Shown here: piece by piece, positions 13,629-20,419 of the stretch
Layout of the letters: every line of letters starts with the position of its first letter
How positions within the stretch are numbered: position 1 is the first letter of the stretch
IMG/VR virus record: IMGVR_UViG_3300024359_000049
Location: 1-20,683 of that record
DNA: 20,683 bases
Strand: one strand, 5' to 3'
Origin: a virus
Translations under genes and position numbers: made by a program
The notes under the pieces: generated by a model
Database searches by the model: none
Told to the model about the DNA's origin: nothing
The model's input: the letters and a program-made list of their open reading frames with translations, nothing else

Positions 13629-14642
13629 TTATTTCGCCTTCTTCTTAGCGTTTGCTAATGCATTCTTAAACATGTCTTTTGCTATGACTTGTAAATCATC
13701 ATTGCGTTTTTCATCAAATTCCATTCCTTCGACTACTTCTTCTGTTTTCTTACCATATGTTTCACAAGGATCTTTTCCGCATCCACAATTTTTCTTTTCT
13801 TCATAAACGCTTTCACCTAGTTCAAAGTCTGGACCAAAGAAATCTTCTAGCCTGCTCTGAACAATATATCTAACATCAAGTACATCACCGCCATCTTCGG
13901 CTTCGCCTAGGCTATCTAATAACTCATCATCAAATACAAAACCTTGTACCATATCAGTTGTTGCTTCACTTGGTGGACGAGGTTGAGACATAAACTCTTT
14001 ATATCTTGCTACTGCGTCTTCATATTCGCCTTCTGGTTGACCATCATATTTCATTAGTCCGCCAATCATAGTACCTTCATTAACTGATTCGTAGGCACCT
14101 GCCATTAATTCTTCATCTGGCATCTCTTGTGGCATCTCTTGTGGCATCTCTTGTGTATGTGCTTCTGGTTCGATTTCAGCTTTCATGGCATTGTATTCAG
14201 TGTAACGACGAACTGAATCCATGTCTTTACTAGCTTGTGCAATCTTACTTGAAACCCATGGTGCTAAATCATCTTGGTCTTTTACAATACCGTGTAATTT
14301 AATTGCATCTCTGGCTAGGAAGTATAATTGGCTACGAGCCATAAATCCATCTTCGTCTGCGCCGTCTAGTACGCCTTCTGTAATGTTTGATTCTGTTGTT
14401 GTGCTTTCGTTGGGATAGTCTATGTGATCTAATGCATCTTGACTACCTTCTCTTAAGGCGTTATGTGCCTCTGATAATGCAAGTACTATACTTGATAAAG
14501 ATGAAGGGTCACCTTCAATTTCCATTATAGCTTGTTCTAATTTGCCTCCTGGCTGAAATACTTTTTCAAATTTGCTAAGTTCATCCATAACACGATTAAA
14601 TGTGTTATCAATTTTCTTATATGTTGGGTGGTTATTGTCCAT
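13629..14642 (-). CDS. Acidic unknown protein with EMPQ repeat and a three-Cys motif
   Basis: 337 aa. ATG 14642 follows AGAGGT and the stop at 14647; an alternative GTG 14666 would overlap the previous gene. Acidic throughout. The N-terminal about 75 residues are helical (TFNRVMDELSKFEKVF). Residues 163-175 hold a short tandem EMPQ repeat encoded by the 12-bp DNA repeat at 14119-14154. CGCGKDPC (286-293) is a compact cysteine motif that could bind metal. The C-terminal end is basic (NALANAKKKAK). An ITE-G at 87-90 resembles prohead-protease sites. Function unknown; probably a structural or internal protein given its neighbours. Confidence 0.75.
   Translation of the reverse strand: MDNNHPTYKKIDNTFNRVMDELSKFEKVFQPGGKLEQAIMEIEGDPSSLSSIVLALSEAHNALREGSQDALDHIDYPNESTTTESNITEGVLDGADEDGFMARSQLYFLARDAIKLHGIVKDQDDLAPWVSSKIAQASKDMDSVRRYTEYNAMKAEIEPEAHTQEMPQEMPQEMPDEELMAGAYESVNEGTMIGGLMKYDGQPEGEYEDAVARYKEFMSQPRPPSEATTDMVQGFVFDDELLDSLGEAEDGGDVLDVRYIVQSRLEDFFGPDFELGESVYEEKKNCGCGKDPCETYGKKTEEVVEGMEFDEKRNDDLQVIAKDMFKNALANAKKKAK
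14119..14154 (-). repeat. Three perfect tandem copies of a 12-bp unit within a gene
   Basis: The plus-strand unit ggcatctcttgt repeats exactly three times. The frame is kept, adding EMPQ per unit in the 337-aa protein. Perfect identity suggests recent slippage expansion, so copy number may differ between related phages. Confidence 0.9.
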
Positions 14643-14646
14643 GTCG

Positions 14647-14943
14647 TTACCTCTTATTAATGCCACGACTGTTCTTACCGCCGCGTTTTCTAATTTGTTC
14701 TAATTCTTCATAGGTCTCATTGATGGCTTTTATAAATGTTTGTACTAAACCCTTGTTTAGATTGTATTCAACATTTTCCCAATCTCCGTTTTCACCCATT
14801 TGTGCAATCTCTTTAAACATAGATACTACTTTAGCCTCTACTTGTTTAAGATTAAGTCTACCATATCCTTGTATTAATACTTCAGGATTCATAGGCTCGT
14901 CTCTGTTTTTTGCATAAATGCTTTCTAATTGGTCAACTCTCAT
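14647..14943 (-). CDS. Unknown helical 98-aa protein
   Basis: 98 aa, ATG 14943 overlapping the previous stop as ATGA. N-terminus MRVDQLESIYAKNRDEP, helical centre (LKQVEAKVVSMFKEIAQM), then TFIKAINETYEELEQIRKR and a very basic tail GGKNSRGINKR. The start partly matches the short N-terminal pattern seen in several neighbours (M-R-V-D-Q-L), but no L-x-E cut site is clear. No family recognised. Tight coupling with the 68-aa gene suggests joint expression in the late-like unit. Confidence 0.72.
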   Translation of the reverse strand: MRVDQLESIYAKNRDEPMNPEVLIQGYGRLNLKQVEAKVVSMFKEIAQMGENGDWENVEYNLNKGLVQTFIKAINETYEELEQIRKRGGKNSRGINKR

Positions 14944-15146
14944 CGTCTGATAACCTTTACTTGTTCGGTATAACCTACACTTTGCTTTTTACGTTTACCA
15001 TCACCTAAGTATCCTTTTGGATCAACTGCCTTACGAGCGTCTTTTTTCTTAGTTCCGGGCGTCATAGGAAAAGAAACACTAGCAATATTACCTGCCATTG
15101 TACTTCCTGCGTCAGCATCTTCGGTTATTATGTCCGTAATCTTCAT
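14940..15146 (-). CDS. Small basic protein with capsid-targeting-like N-terminus
   Basis: 68 aa. Begins MKITDIITE-DADAG, close in form to the T4 capsid-targeting peptide MKTYQEFIAE (basic second residue, amphipathic, I/L-x-E end). The rest is Gly/Ser/Pro-rich, then strongly basic (GTKKKDARKAV, GKRKKQS) and probably disordered, as in T4 internal proteins. No ribosome-binding site precedes ATG 15146. Instead a late-like GATAAATACTT (15149-15159) sits so close that T4 spacing would start the RNA at the ATG itself. Function unknown; an internal or scaffold-associated protein is my best guess. Confidence 0.7.
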   Translation of the reverse strand: MKITDIITEDADAGSTMAGNIASVSFPMTPGTKKKDARKAVDPKGYLGDGKRKKQSVGYTEQVKVIRR

Positions 15147-15148
15147 AC

Positions 15149-15159
15149 AAGTATTTATC
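15149..15159 (-). promoter_or_regulatory. T4-late-like promoter element
   Basis: Minus strand GATAAATACTT, identical over 11 nt to the element at 17706-17716 and one base from T4 TATAAATA. With T4 spacing (-13 to -6) the RNA would begin at the A of ATG 15146. A small inverted repeat CTAAT-CGA-ATTAG (15159-15171) abuts it. It lies in the 31-nt gap after the dioxygenase gene. Confidence 0.55.
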
Positions 15160-15177
15160 TAATTCGATTAGAAACCT

Positions 15178-15939
15178 TTAGTAATTGAGTGTAGCACTCA
15201 TTAGTTTCATAACATTTTCCCATGTTTTCGGTATATTCATTATTACATGCATGCTATCTGGCTTCCAACTGTGTGTTCTATGTGTTTTACGTGTGTCAAT
15301 ATAGTATACTCCACCTGCTTTAATAGGCCAAATACGCCCATCCATTTGCCATTCATATGCATCATGTGTTGTATTATTTGATACAAATGCCGCTACTCTA
15401 AAACACTCTCTGTTTAATAGTGGTTGGTCTTTGTGTGGTGGAAACCATCCGCCTGCACCACTGTTAACAATTATAGTTCTACCAATAGGACTCCAATAGT
15501 CTAATAATGGTTGTAAACTTTTTAAATCGTGATATAACTGTGTAGGAGTATTAAAATCTAATTCGGATAATTCCCTACCTGCACGTCTTATGGCTTCAGG
15601 CATACTTAAACTATCCCAAGGATCATCGCCCGGTAGTCCTACTAAACATAGGCCTTCTCTGTTGTTTACTACACCTTCTCTACGTAAATATGGAACCCAC
15701 TTATCATCATAGGCTTTGATTTCTTTTTTGAACCAGCCTAAGTCAATTTCCCATTTCAATGGTTCTACTGTACTAAGTGCTTGAAGTTGTAATTCACATT
15801 TAATATCTTCTGCACTTGGTTCTACTAATGCTGGATCAGTTTTCCAATTCTCATACCAACTGGCTTGAAAACTTCTGTTAGCTGCTGGCACTATTGATTC
15901 TAATTTATTGCCGTCTTTGTCTACTTTTGAATAGTCCAT
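15178..15939 (-). CDS. 2-oxoglutarate/Fe(II) dioxygenase, aspartyl/asparaginyl hydroxylase-like
   Basis: 253 aa, ATG 15939 1 nt past the previous stop. The double-stranded beta-helix core is in the C-terminal half: GGWFPPHKDQ (163-172) gives the iron ligands H169-x-D171, and the distal histidine is H220 or H223 in KTHRTHSW (218-225), followed by HVIMNI. Strands such as CFRVAAFVSN (179-188) and GGVYYIDT (209-216) fit the fold. These enzymes hydroxylate amino-acid side chains or other substrates using oxygen and 2-oxoglutarate and occur often in marine T4-like phages, where their targets are mostly unknown. The N-terminal about 90 residues are unassigned. Fold is well supported; substrate is not. 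Confidence 0.77.
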   Translation of the reverse strand: MDYSKVDKDGNKLESIVPAANRSFQASWYENWKTDPALVEPSAEDIKCELQLQALSTVEPLKWEIDLGWFKKEIKAYDDKWVPYLRREGVVNNREGLCLVGLPGDDPWDSLSMPEAIRRAGRELSELDFNTPTQLYHDLKSLQPLLDYWSPIGRTIIVNSGAGGWFPPHKDQPLLNRECFRVAAFVSNNTTHDAYEWQMDGRIWPIKAGGVYYIDTRKTHRTHSWKPDSMHVIMNIPKTWENVMKLMSATLNY

Positions 15940-15940
15940 A

Positions 15941-16168
15941 TTATTCCTCTATATTTTTTAGTATCTGCTTACTTACACTTCTATCGTGTTTTTTGCTACT
16001 AGTTTTTGCTTTCTTTTTTTTAGCTACTGCAATGCGATGTATTTGCTTTTCATCATAATCTTTACCTGCTTTTGCATTAGCCCAGACTTTAGCATCGTCT
16101 TTCGCCACACTGTTCATAGGACCGTGCGTGTCCTTTAATTCTTCTTTATTAAATTTTTTATTTGACAT
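15941..16168 (-). CDS. Small very basic protein
   Basis: 75 aa, ATG 16168. About one third Lys/Arg/His, with clusters KKKKAKTSSKKHDR near residues 50-63. No Cys, no membrane segment; probably unstructured in isolation and able to bind nucleic acid. The ALAKAG-like stretch WANAKAGKDYDEKQIHRIA in the middle may form a helix. 1 nt from the dioxygenase gene and 7 nt after the GNAT gene. No family recognised. Its composition resembles DNA-condensing internal proteins of T4-like heads, but it lacks the targeting-like start of its neighbours. Confidence 0.68.
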   Translation of the reverse strand: MSNKKFNKEELKDTHGPMNSVAKDDAKVWANAKAGKDYDEKQIHRIAVAKKKKAKTSSKKHDRSVSKQILKNIEE

Positions 16169-16175
16169 GTTTCTT

Positions 16176-16556
16176 CTAACTAATAAAATTTATTCTTAAA
16201 TTTGCATTATTGGCTACTTTTAAACTAATAGTATTTTTTGGATTTATAACACACCAAAGTTGCTTTCCTACAAATTCTTGCTTACATAAATTAACGGCTT
16301 CCGTTGCTATTCCTAGATTTCTATACTTTTCGCTAACAAAGTATGCAGTTTCGAAGTCTTCTTTGACTTCTACTGCGCCTGCTAGTATTCCATTATTAAT
16401 CCATATACCCCATGTATTATAACTTGAAATGAACGATTCTGCAACCTCTTTTGTAAATGGCCACTCTAAATTACATTGTTCTGCAGTTTCTTTTGTTAGT
16501 ATACTTCTTAATTGGAAAAGGTGTTTTGACTGAAAACGTCTCAGTTCAACTTTCAT
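16176..16556 (-). CDS. GNAT-family N-acetyltransferase (short)
   Basis: 126 aa. GNAT motif A is visible as AYFVSEKYRNLGIATEAV (71-88), with the pyrophosphate-binding R/Q-x-x-G-x-G/A as RNLGIA (79-84). Motif B follows as INPKNTISLKVANNANLR (104-121), with the usual N-x-x-S. It starts MKVELRRFQSKHL, a typical GNAT first strand and helix. It ends soon after motif B, shorter than most family members, so the last strand may be reduced. GNAT enzymes transfer an acetyl group from acetyl-CoA to amines on proteins, peptides or small molecules; substrate unknown here. 1 nt past the 63-aa gene. Confidence 0.8.
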   Translation of the reverse strand: MKVELRRFQSKHLFQLRSILTKETAEQCNLEWPFTKEVAESFISSYNTWGIWINNGILAGAVEVKEDFETAYFVSEKYRNLGIATEAVNLCKQEFVGKQLWCVINPKNTISLKVANNANLRINFIS

Positions 16557-16557
16557 T

Positions 16558-16749
16558 TTACTTATCCATTAGTTTAACTATTCTAGGTTTGAATAGCTTT
16601 TGATCGCCTTTAGTTGTTTTTAACACAGGTTGATTGTTGTCATCTACTGCAAAACCAGTTACAGTTGCTTTACGGTTTTTAAATTTACCTACTAATATCT
16701 CATCTCCAATTTCAATATTAGGTAATTTTAATATATCTTTTATTTTCAT
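16558..16749 (-). CDS. Small beta-barrel (SH3/KOW-like) protein
   Basis: 63 aa, ATG 16749 overlapping the previous stop as ATGA. Residues 13-60 show alternating strands EIGDEILVGKFKNRKATV, TGFAVDDN, PVLKTTKG, LFKPRIVKL, the look of an SH3-like or KOW barrel, which often binds nucleic acid or protein. The start MKIKDILKLPNIE recalls the short amphipathic N-terminal pattern of other genes in this block. Such small proteins are common in marine T4-like phages to my recollection; function unassigned. Confidence 0.7.
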   Translation of the reverse strand: MKIKDILKLPNIEIGDEILVGKFKNRKATVTGFAVDDNNQPVLKTTKGDQKLFKPRIVKLMDK

Positions 16750-17051
16750 TTATTTAATTTATTTCTTACATCTATAATTTTGTATGCTGGTGCAAGTTCT
16801 CCATAAGCATTTTCTTCACATATTTCATATTTTATTTTACTTTTATTAATATGATCTAGTACACAATCATGAATATGATAATTATATCTTCCATGTCGCC
16901 ATTTAACTTCTGTTTCACCTGCCTTGTGTGCTTGTTTATAATCAGTAAATACTCCTGCTACATATCTATGTGGCTCGTTTATATCTCGATAGTCAATAGG
17001 AGTGTTACTACATGCATCTGACTTTTCCATTTGTACAATATAAACTATCAT
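16746..17051 (-). CDS. Unknown 101-aa protein
   Basis: 101 aa, ATG 17051 3 nt past the previous stop. Alpha/beta composition: MIVYIVQ strand, YVAGVFTDYKQAHKAGE strand-helix, then YNYHIHDCVLDHIN and a final YKIIDVRNKLNK. Three Cys (near residues 14, 63 and 79) are not arranged as a metal motif. The layout of strand, DYKQAHKA helix and strand suggests a small cytoplasmic domain that could bind a ligand or partner. No family recognised. Confidence 0.68.
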   Translation of the reverse strand: MIVYIVQMEKSDACSNTPIDYRDINEPHRYVAGVFTDYKQAHKAGETEVKWRHGRYNYHIHDCVLDHINKSKIKYEICEENAYGELAPAYKIIDVRNKLNK

Positions 17052-17054
17052 AAC

Positions 17055-17687
17055 TTATTTTTGTTTTCCCTCTTTAAGGTTGTTCTTTTTAATTAAATTA
17101 AATAATCTCATTTCCATGTCAAGAAACTTTCTTGAATGTTCTTTATCTAATTCGTCTTGCTTCTTATCTTGCTCGTCTCTACGTTGATCACCTTTGTATT
17201 GGTTCTGTAAGGTTTGATTTGTTTGTGCCATTAGTGCTGACATTATGTTATCAGCGTGTGGGTATTTTGCTCTTAGTTGTTTAACTGCCATTGCAGTTTG
17301 AGGATCAAATCCTGAAATGTCATTTGGTTTATCATCTTTAGGTATATCTTCATTGTCTTTTTTCTTATCTTCTGTTAAACCTAAATTATATAAATTATGT
17401 GCATTGCTGTTCTTTCGTGCTTTTTTATGAAGCTCTGCTGGCTTGCCTTTTCCAAAAAACTTGGCTGCTTCTTTTTCAGTTTGTCCTGGTTTAACATCTA
17501 CTGTAGTATTGACACCTGGAACTATAACACCATCTTCTTTAACAGGAGTTGGTTCATCTCTGCGTTGATTAACTTTGGATGGATCTATTCCTAGCTCTGC
17601 AGCTTTACGGTATTTTGCCATTGTTTTAAGTGCATATGCTTTCTTCCTAGCACGCCTATCATTTGATGTTATTTCATTTATTTGCAT
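17055..17687 (-). CDS. Lysine-rich hydrophilic protein, first gene after a late-like promoter
   Basis: 210 aa, ATG 17687 with AAAGG about 9 nt upstream. Start MQINEITSNDRRARKKAY is an amphipathic peptide like those of nearby proteins, with I-N-E at residues 3-5. Residues about 60-105 hold NTTVDVKPGQTEKEAAKFFG then ARKNSNAHNLYNLGL, followed by a Lys/Asp linker (DKKKDNEDIPKDDKPND) and a C-terminal charged helix (DEQDKKQDELDKEHSRKF) likely to form a coiled coil. Probably scaffold, internal or virion-associated; no family assigned. The promoter at 17706-17716 would give a 16-nt leader. Confidence 0.72.
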   Translation of the reverse strand: MQINEITSNDRRARKKAYALKTMAKYRKAAELGIDPSKVNQRRDEPTPVKEDGVIVPGVNTTVDVKPGQTEKEAAKFFGKGKPAELHKKARKNSNAHNLYNLGLTEDKKKDNEDIPKDDKPNDISGFDPQTAMAVKQLRAKYPHADNIMSALMAQTNQTLQNQYKGDQRRDEQDKKQDELDKEHSRKFLDMEMRLFNLIKKNNLKEGKQK

Positions 17688-17703
17688 AATATATACCTTT
17701 GTT

Positions 17704-18933
17704 TTAAGTATTTATCGATTTATGTAATTCAATAAACGTTTTCTTCCAGTCTGTGTTTCGTATTTCATCTAGTTTTTCTAAGAAATCTACACACAAATAA
17801 CAATTATCCTCATAATCTAACGTATTGTTCAAGTAGCTTATTAAATGAGATAGTTTATCCTTATGTATTGAGTTAGTATACATGTCTATGATATCTAGTT
17901 TTGCTTGCTTTGGTAAATGTTTTGCATCCATGTGTACTGGATGTGAAAGTATTCTTATATTAATATAATACTCGTTAAAATGGTCTAATAACTTTAAAAA
18001 TGTAAATGCATTAAGCATTTGCCAAGTAATGCTTATTTCTATCTGTGTATTTGGCACAAGATCTTTAATGCGTTGGATATTTTCATTTAGTTTATACCAT
18101 TTGCTAGGAAAACGTATATAGTCATTTTGTTCTCCAAAATCATCTATACTTACTCTAAGCATTAGTTTTTTAAAATGCTTCCACTGATCAATTGCCCGTT
18201 GATGCACATTAGTAATATTTGTATCGTACTCTAGCACTACATTTTTACTTATACCACTGTCTATTAGCTTTTGCAAAAATTTGTAATGAGGTTCTACTAG
18301 CATAGGTTCGCCACCTACTAAGTAAACATGTTGTAGTTGTTCCTTGTGTGTATCTAACTGTTCCCAAAAGTGTTCACTTTCCCACCAATCATAATCCGAT
18401 GCACGATCTTTCCTATTTTGTTTGGATACGTCCGACATGTCGATTTTTGTACCGCTGTCGTAAAAATGATCAGTGGAGTGAACTTTTGCCCAGTCTTTAT
18501 ACCACATACTGCTACTTTGAGGTCCGCACATTACACATTTTAAATTGCATAAGTTACCAAACCTTAAATCCCAATATATAGGCATCTGTGTTGTACTGCC
18601 ATCAGCACTTGTTAATTGTGATGCTTTGTTGTAGTCGAATGTATCCTTGTACATTTTGTTAGTAAACATACGTCTACTTTGACCACCATTATCTTCTTTT
18701 ACCCAACATGTATTACACTCTGCTGGCTTTTCGCCTGCTAAGAATTGTTTACGAATATTGCGTGTAAATTCACTGTTGTGTATTTCTTCTATTGTATGAG
18801 TTTTAAAACTATGTCCAGTAAGTCCGCCATTTCCACTATCGTGGTTACTCATTAAGCAACAAACTCTACTGGTTCCATTTGTTTTAGTTGCAGCGTGTAT
18901 CCAAGGAATTGAACAAAAACTATTCTTCTGCAT
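17704..18933 (-). CDS. Radical SAM protein with N-terminal Cys-rich (twitch-like) region, copy 2
   Basis: 409 aa. Cluster motif CNLKCVMC gives C129-x3-C133-x2-C136, followed by GPQSSSMWYKDW, much like copy 1 at 6222. The SAM motif GGEP occurs in YLVGGEPMLVEPH. N-terminal FCSIPW (C7), VCC (C25-C26) and CNTCW (C73, C76) match the spacing of the other two copies and probably bind an auxiliary Fe-S cluster. Near the C-terminus, NCYLCVDF could supply further ligands. It overlaps the upstream radical SAM gene by 14 nt, so the two are coupled and may work as a pair. Substrate unknown; possible targets are a peptide, tRNA or DNA base. Its last codons contain a late-like promoter for the next gene. 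Confidence 0.86.
   Translation of the reverse strand: MQKNSFCSIPWIHAATKTNGTSRVCCLMSNHDSGNGGLTGHSFKTHTIEEIHNSEFTRNIRKQFLAGEKPAECNTCWVKEDNGGQSRRMFTNKMYKDTFDYNKASQLTSADGSTTQMPIYWDLRFGNLCNLKCVMCGPQSSSMWYKDWAKVHSTDHFYDSGTKIDMSDVSKQNRKDRASDYDWWESEHFWEQLDTHKEQLQHVYLVGGEPMLVEPHYKFLQKLIDSGISKNVVLEYDTNITNVHQRAIDQWKHFKKLMLRVSIDDFGEQNDYIRFPSKWYKLNENIQRIKDLVPNTQIEISITWQMLNAFTFLKLLDHFNEYYINIRILSHPVHMDAKHLPKQAKLDIIDMYTNSIHKDKLSHLISYLNNTLDYEDNCYLCVDFLEKLDEIRNTDWKKTFIELHKSINT
17706..17716 (-). promoter_or_regulatory. T4-late-like promoter element
   Basis: Minus strand GATAAATACTT, spanning the stop codon of the radical SAM gene. Using T4 late spacing the RNA would start at 17703 and carry a 16-nt leader with AAAGG before ATG 17687. 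It has the same 11 bases as 15149-15159. Confidence 0.6.
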
Positions 18934-20098
18934 CGCTGTTGATCCATTCTGCTAGCTCAGGATCAAAACTATCTAATGTAACTACGCCATGTGTATCGTA
19001 ATAGTTTACAAAATGTCTTACTGTGTGTTTGCGTTTCATGTCATTGTTAAAAGGCTTACGCATTTCATTTATAACATGATCAACTCCCTCTAGCCTATCT
19101 TTATGTTGTTCAAAAAATGCCAGACTATCTGCTTTTAGTCTATCTGGAATATTTTCCATTAGTACTTCTGTCTTGTTAATAACTGGACGAATTTGTACTT
19201 TTGCTCTTGGATATTTTTCCCATAAGTGTGTAATAAGTTTAGGTATGTGTCTAACACTTAAACTGTTAGCAGTAATGTCCCATACTTTTAATTTAAAGTG
19301 ATTATAATACTGATCCATTACTTGTAGTTTTTCTTCCCATACTGTATCTTGTCTAGTCCACTCATCAGCAGCGCCCCATCCATCTACACTAAATCTCAAG
19401 AATACATTTTCTACTGTTTTTAATTGTTTTAAGTCTTTTTCTCTTAATAGTCTAGTACCATTTGTATTAATAACAAACCGAGCACCTGGAGCCAGACTAC
19501 CTAATCGTTGTACTGTTGTTGGAAAGTTTTTAAGATAAAAAGGTTCACCGCCTGCTAGATAAACATGCTTTAGGTTTTTGTCTACACTGCTAATAATGTT
19601 ATCCCATGCTCGCGGATCATCACTCCAGTCGTAATTGCTTTTGTGATATTTTTCTGCTTCTTTTTCTAGTCTGCCTTCTTTCCAATCAAAATGTTCAGCC
19701 ATTGATTTGTGTTGATGTAATATTTTATTACTATTACCAGCAAAACACATAACACATGACAGGTTACATACATTACCTAATCTTAAATCAAGTGCATGTA
19801 TTTTTTCATCTTGAAATGGAACTCCTTTATTAATCATACCTAATGCTTTTTGTCTAAAACTACGTATGCCGTCTCTTTCAGGATCGTAGCATTTAAAACA
19901 ACCATTAGGTTCACCACCTGATGCAATTTCTGTTCTCACAGAATGCATTTCTGGACTATTCCATATTTCACTTAACTTATAGTCTTTAATATGATATTGT
20001 GAAAGTTTGTTCTTTAGGTTTTTACAACACAATGCTACGTACCCATCGTTATCGACGAATGTAAAATTATTTGTGTATATGCAATATTTGTCTGTCAT
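18920..20098 (-). CDS. Radical SAM protein with N-terminal Cys-rich (twitch-like) region, copy 3
   Basis: 392 aa, ATG 20098 behind GAGAG and the promoter at 20118-20147. Cluster motif CNLSCVMC gives C111-x3-C115-x2-C118; the SAM motif is in YLAGGEPFYLKN. N-terminal C6, C24-C25 and C67-x2-C70 repeat the spacing of the other two copies, but C111 comes 40 residues after C70 rather than about 50, and the S-x-W-Y-K-D seen in copies 1 and 2 is replaced by SNKILHQH. So it is the most divergent copy. The C-terminal part has no obvious SPASM cysteines. Overlap with copy 2 suggests a two-enzyme unit expressed from a host-type promoter. Confidence 0.86.
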   Translation of the reverse strand: MTDKYCIYTNNFTFVDNDGYVALCCKNLKNKLSQYHIKDYKLSEIWNSPEMHSVRTEIASGGEPNGCFKCYDPERDGIRSFRQKALGMINKGVPFQDEKIHALDLRLGNVCNLSCVMCFAGNSNKILHQHKSMAEHFDWKEGRLEKEAEKYHKSNYDWSDDPRAWDNIISSVDKNLKHVYLAGGEPFYLKNFPTTVQRLGSLAPGARFVINTNGTRLLREKDLKQLKTVENVFLRFSVDGWGAADEWTRQDTVWEEKLQVMDQYYNHFKLKVWDITANSLSVRHIPKLITHLWEKYPRAKVQIRPVINKTEVLMENIPDRLKADSLAFFEQHKDRLEGVDHVINEMRKPFNNDMKRKHTVRHFVNYYDTHGVVTLDSFDPELAEWINSDAEE

Positions 20099-20117
20099 AG
20101 ATTCTCTCTTTAGATAT

Positions 20118-20147
20118 ATTATACATTATAAAGGGGGTGATTGTCAA
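20118..20147 (-). promoter_or_regulatory. Sigma70-type promoter for the paired radical SAM genes
   Basis: Minus strand TTGACA (20142-20147), 18-bp spacer, TATAAT (20118-20123), with TG just before the -10 (extended -10). It lies in the 54-nt gap before copy 3, giving a short leader with a GAGAG ribosome-binding site. It lacks the AAAAGG block and palindrome of the promoters near 2-3 kb. Confidence 0.82.
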
Positions 20148-20152
20148 GTGTA

Positions 20153-20419
20153 TTAATCAACAACTGCATCAAAATTATCTAAGTAATATTGATGAAGAAC
20201 TTTATGATCAATGCCTATGTATGAAGTACCAATGTTATATGTATACCAACCTAATGCATGTCTAAATACGCCACCATTTTCTTTTTGTTTGCGTAATAAC
20301 ATTGCATGTAGCTTCTCTGCAACACGCTGATACTTGTTTTTTTGTACTACTGGTGTTACTTTTCTTTTAAGTAATTCCCAAGGACTAGCTTCGTTTGTTG
20401 TTACTTCATTAACTAACAT
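20153..20419 (-). CDS. Unknown basic 88-aa protein
   Basis: 88 aa, ATG 20419 inside the end of the upstream gene (11-nt overlap). Starts MLVNEVTTNEASPWELLKRK, an amphipathic short peptide then a helix. A basic helix follows (QRVAEKLHAMLLRKQKE), then an aromatic beta-like part (ALGWYTYNIGTSYIG). No Cys, no membrane segment, no family recognised. The start loosely fits the N-terminal pattern shared in the late-like block, but with V/T before E it lacks a clean L-x-E. Confidence 0.68.
   Translation of the reverse strand: MLVNEVTTNEASPWELLKRKVTPVVQKNKYQRVAEKLHAMLLRKQKENGGVFRHALGWYTYNIGTSYIGIDHKVLHQYYLDNFDAVVD

Noticed and set aside
14119-14154. CRISPR-like repeat
   Set aside because: Units are directly contiguous, without spacers, and in frame within a coding gene.
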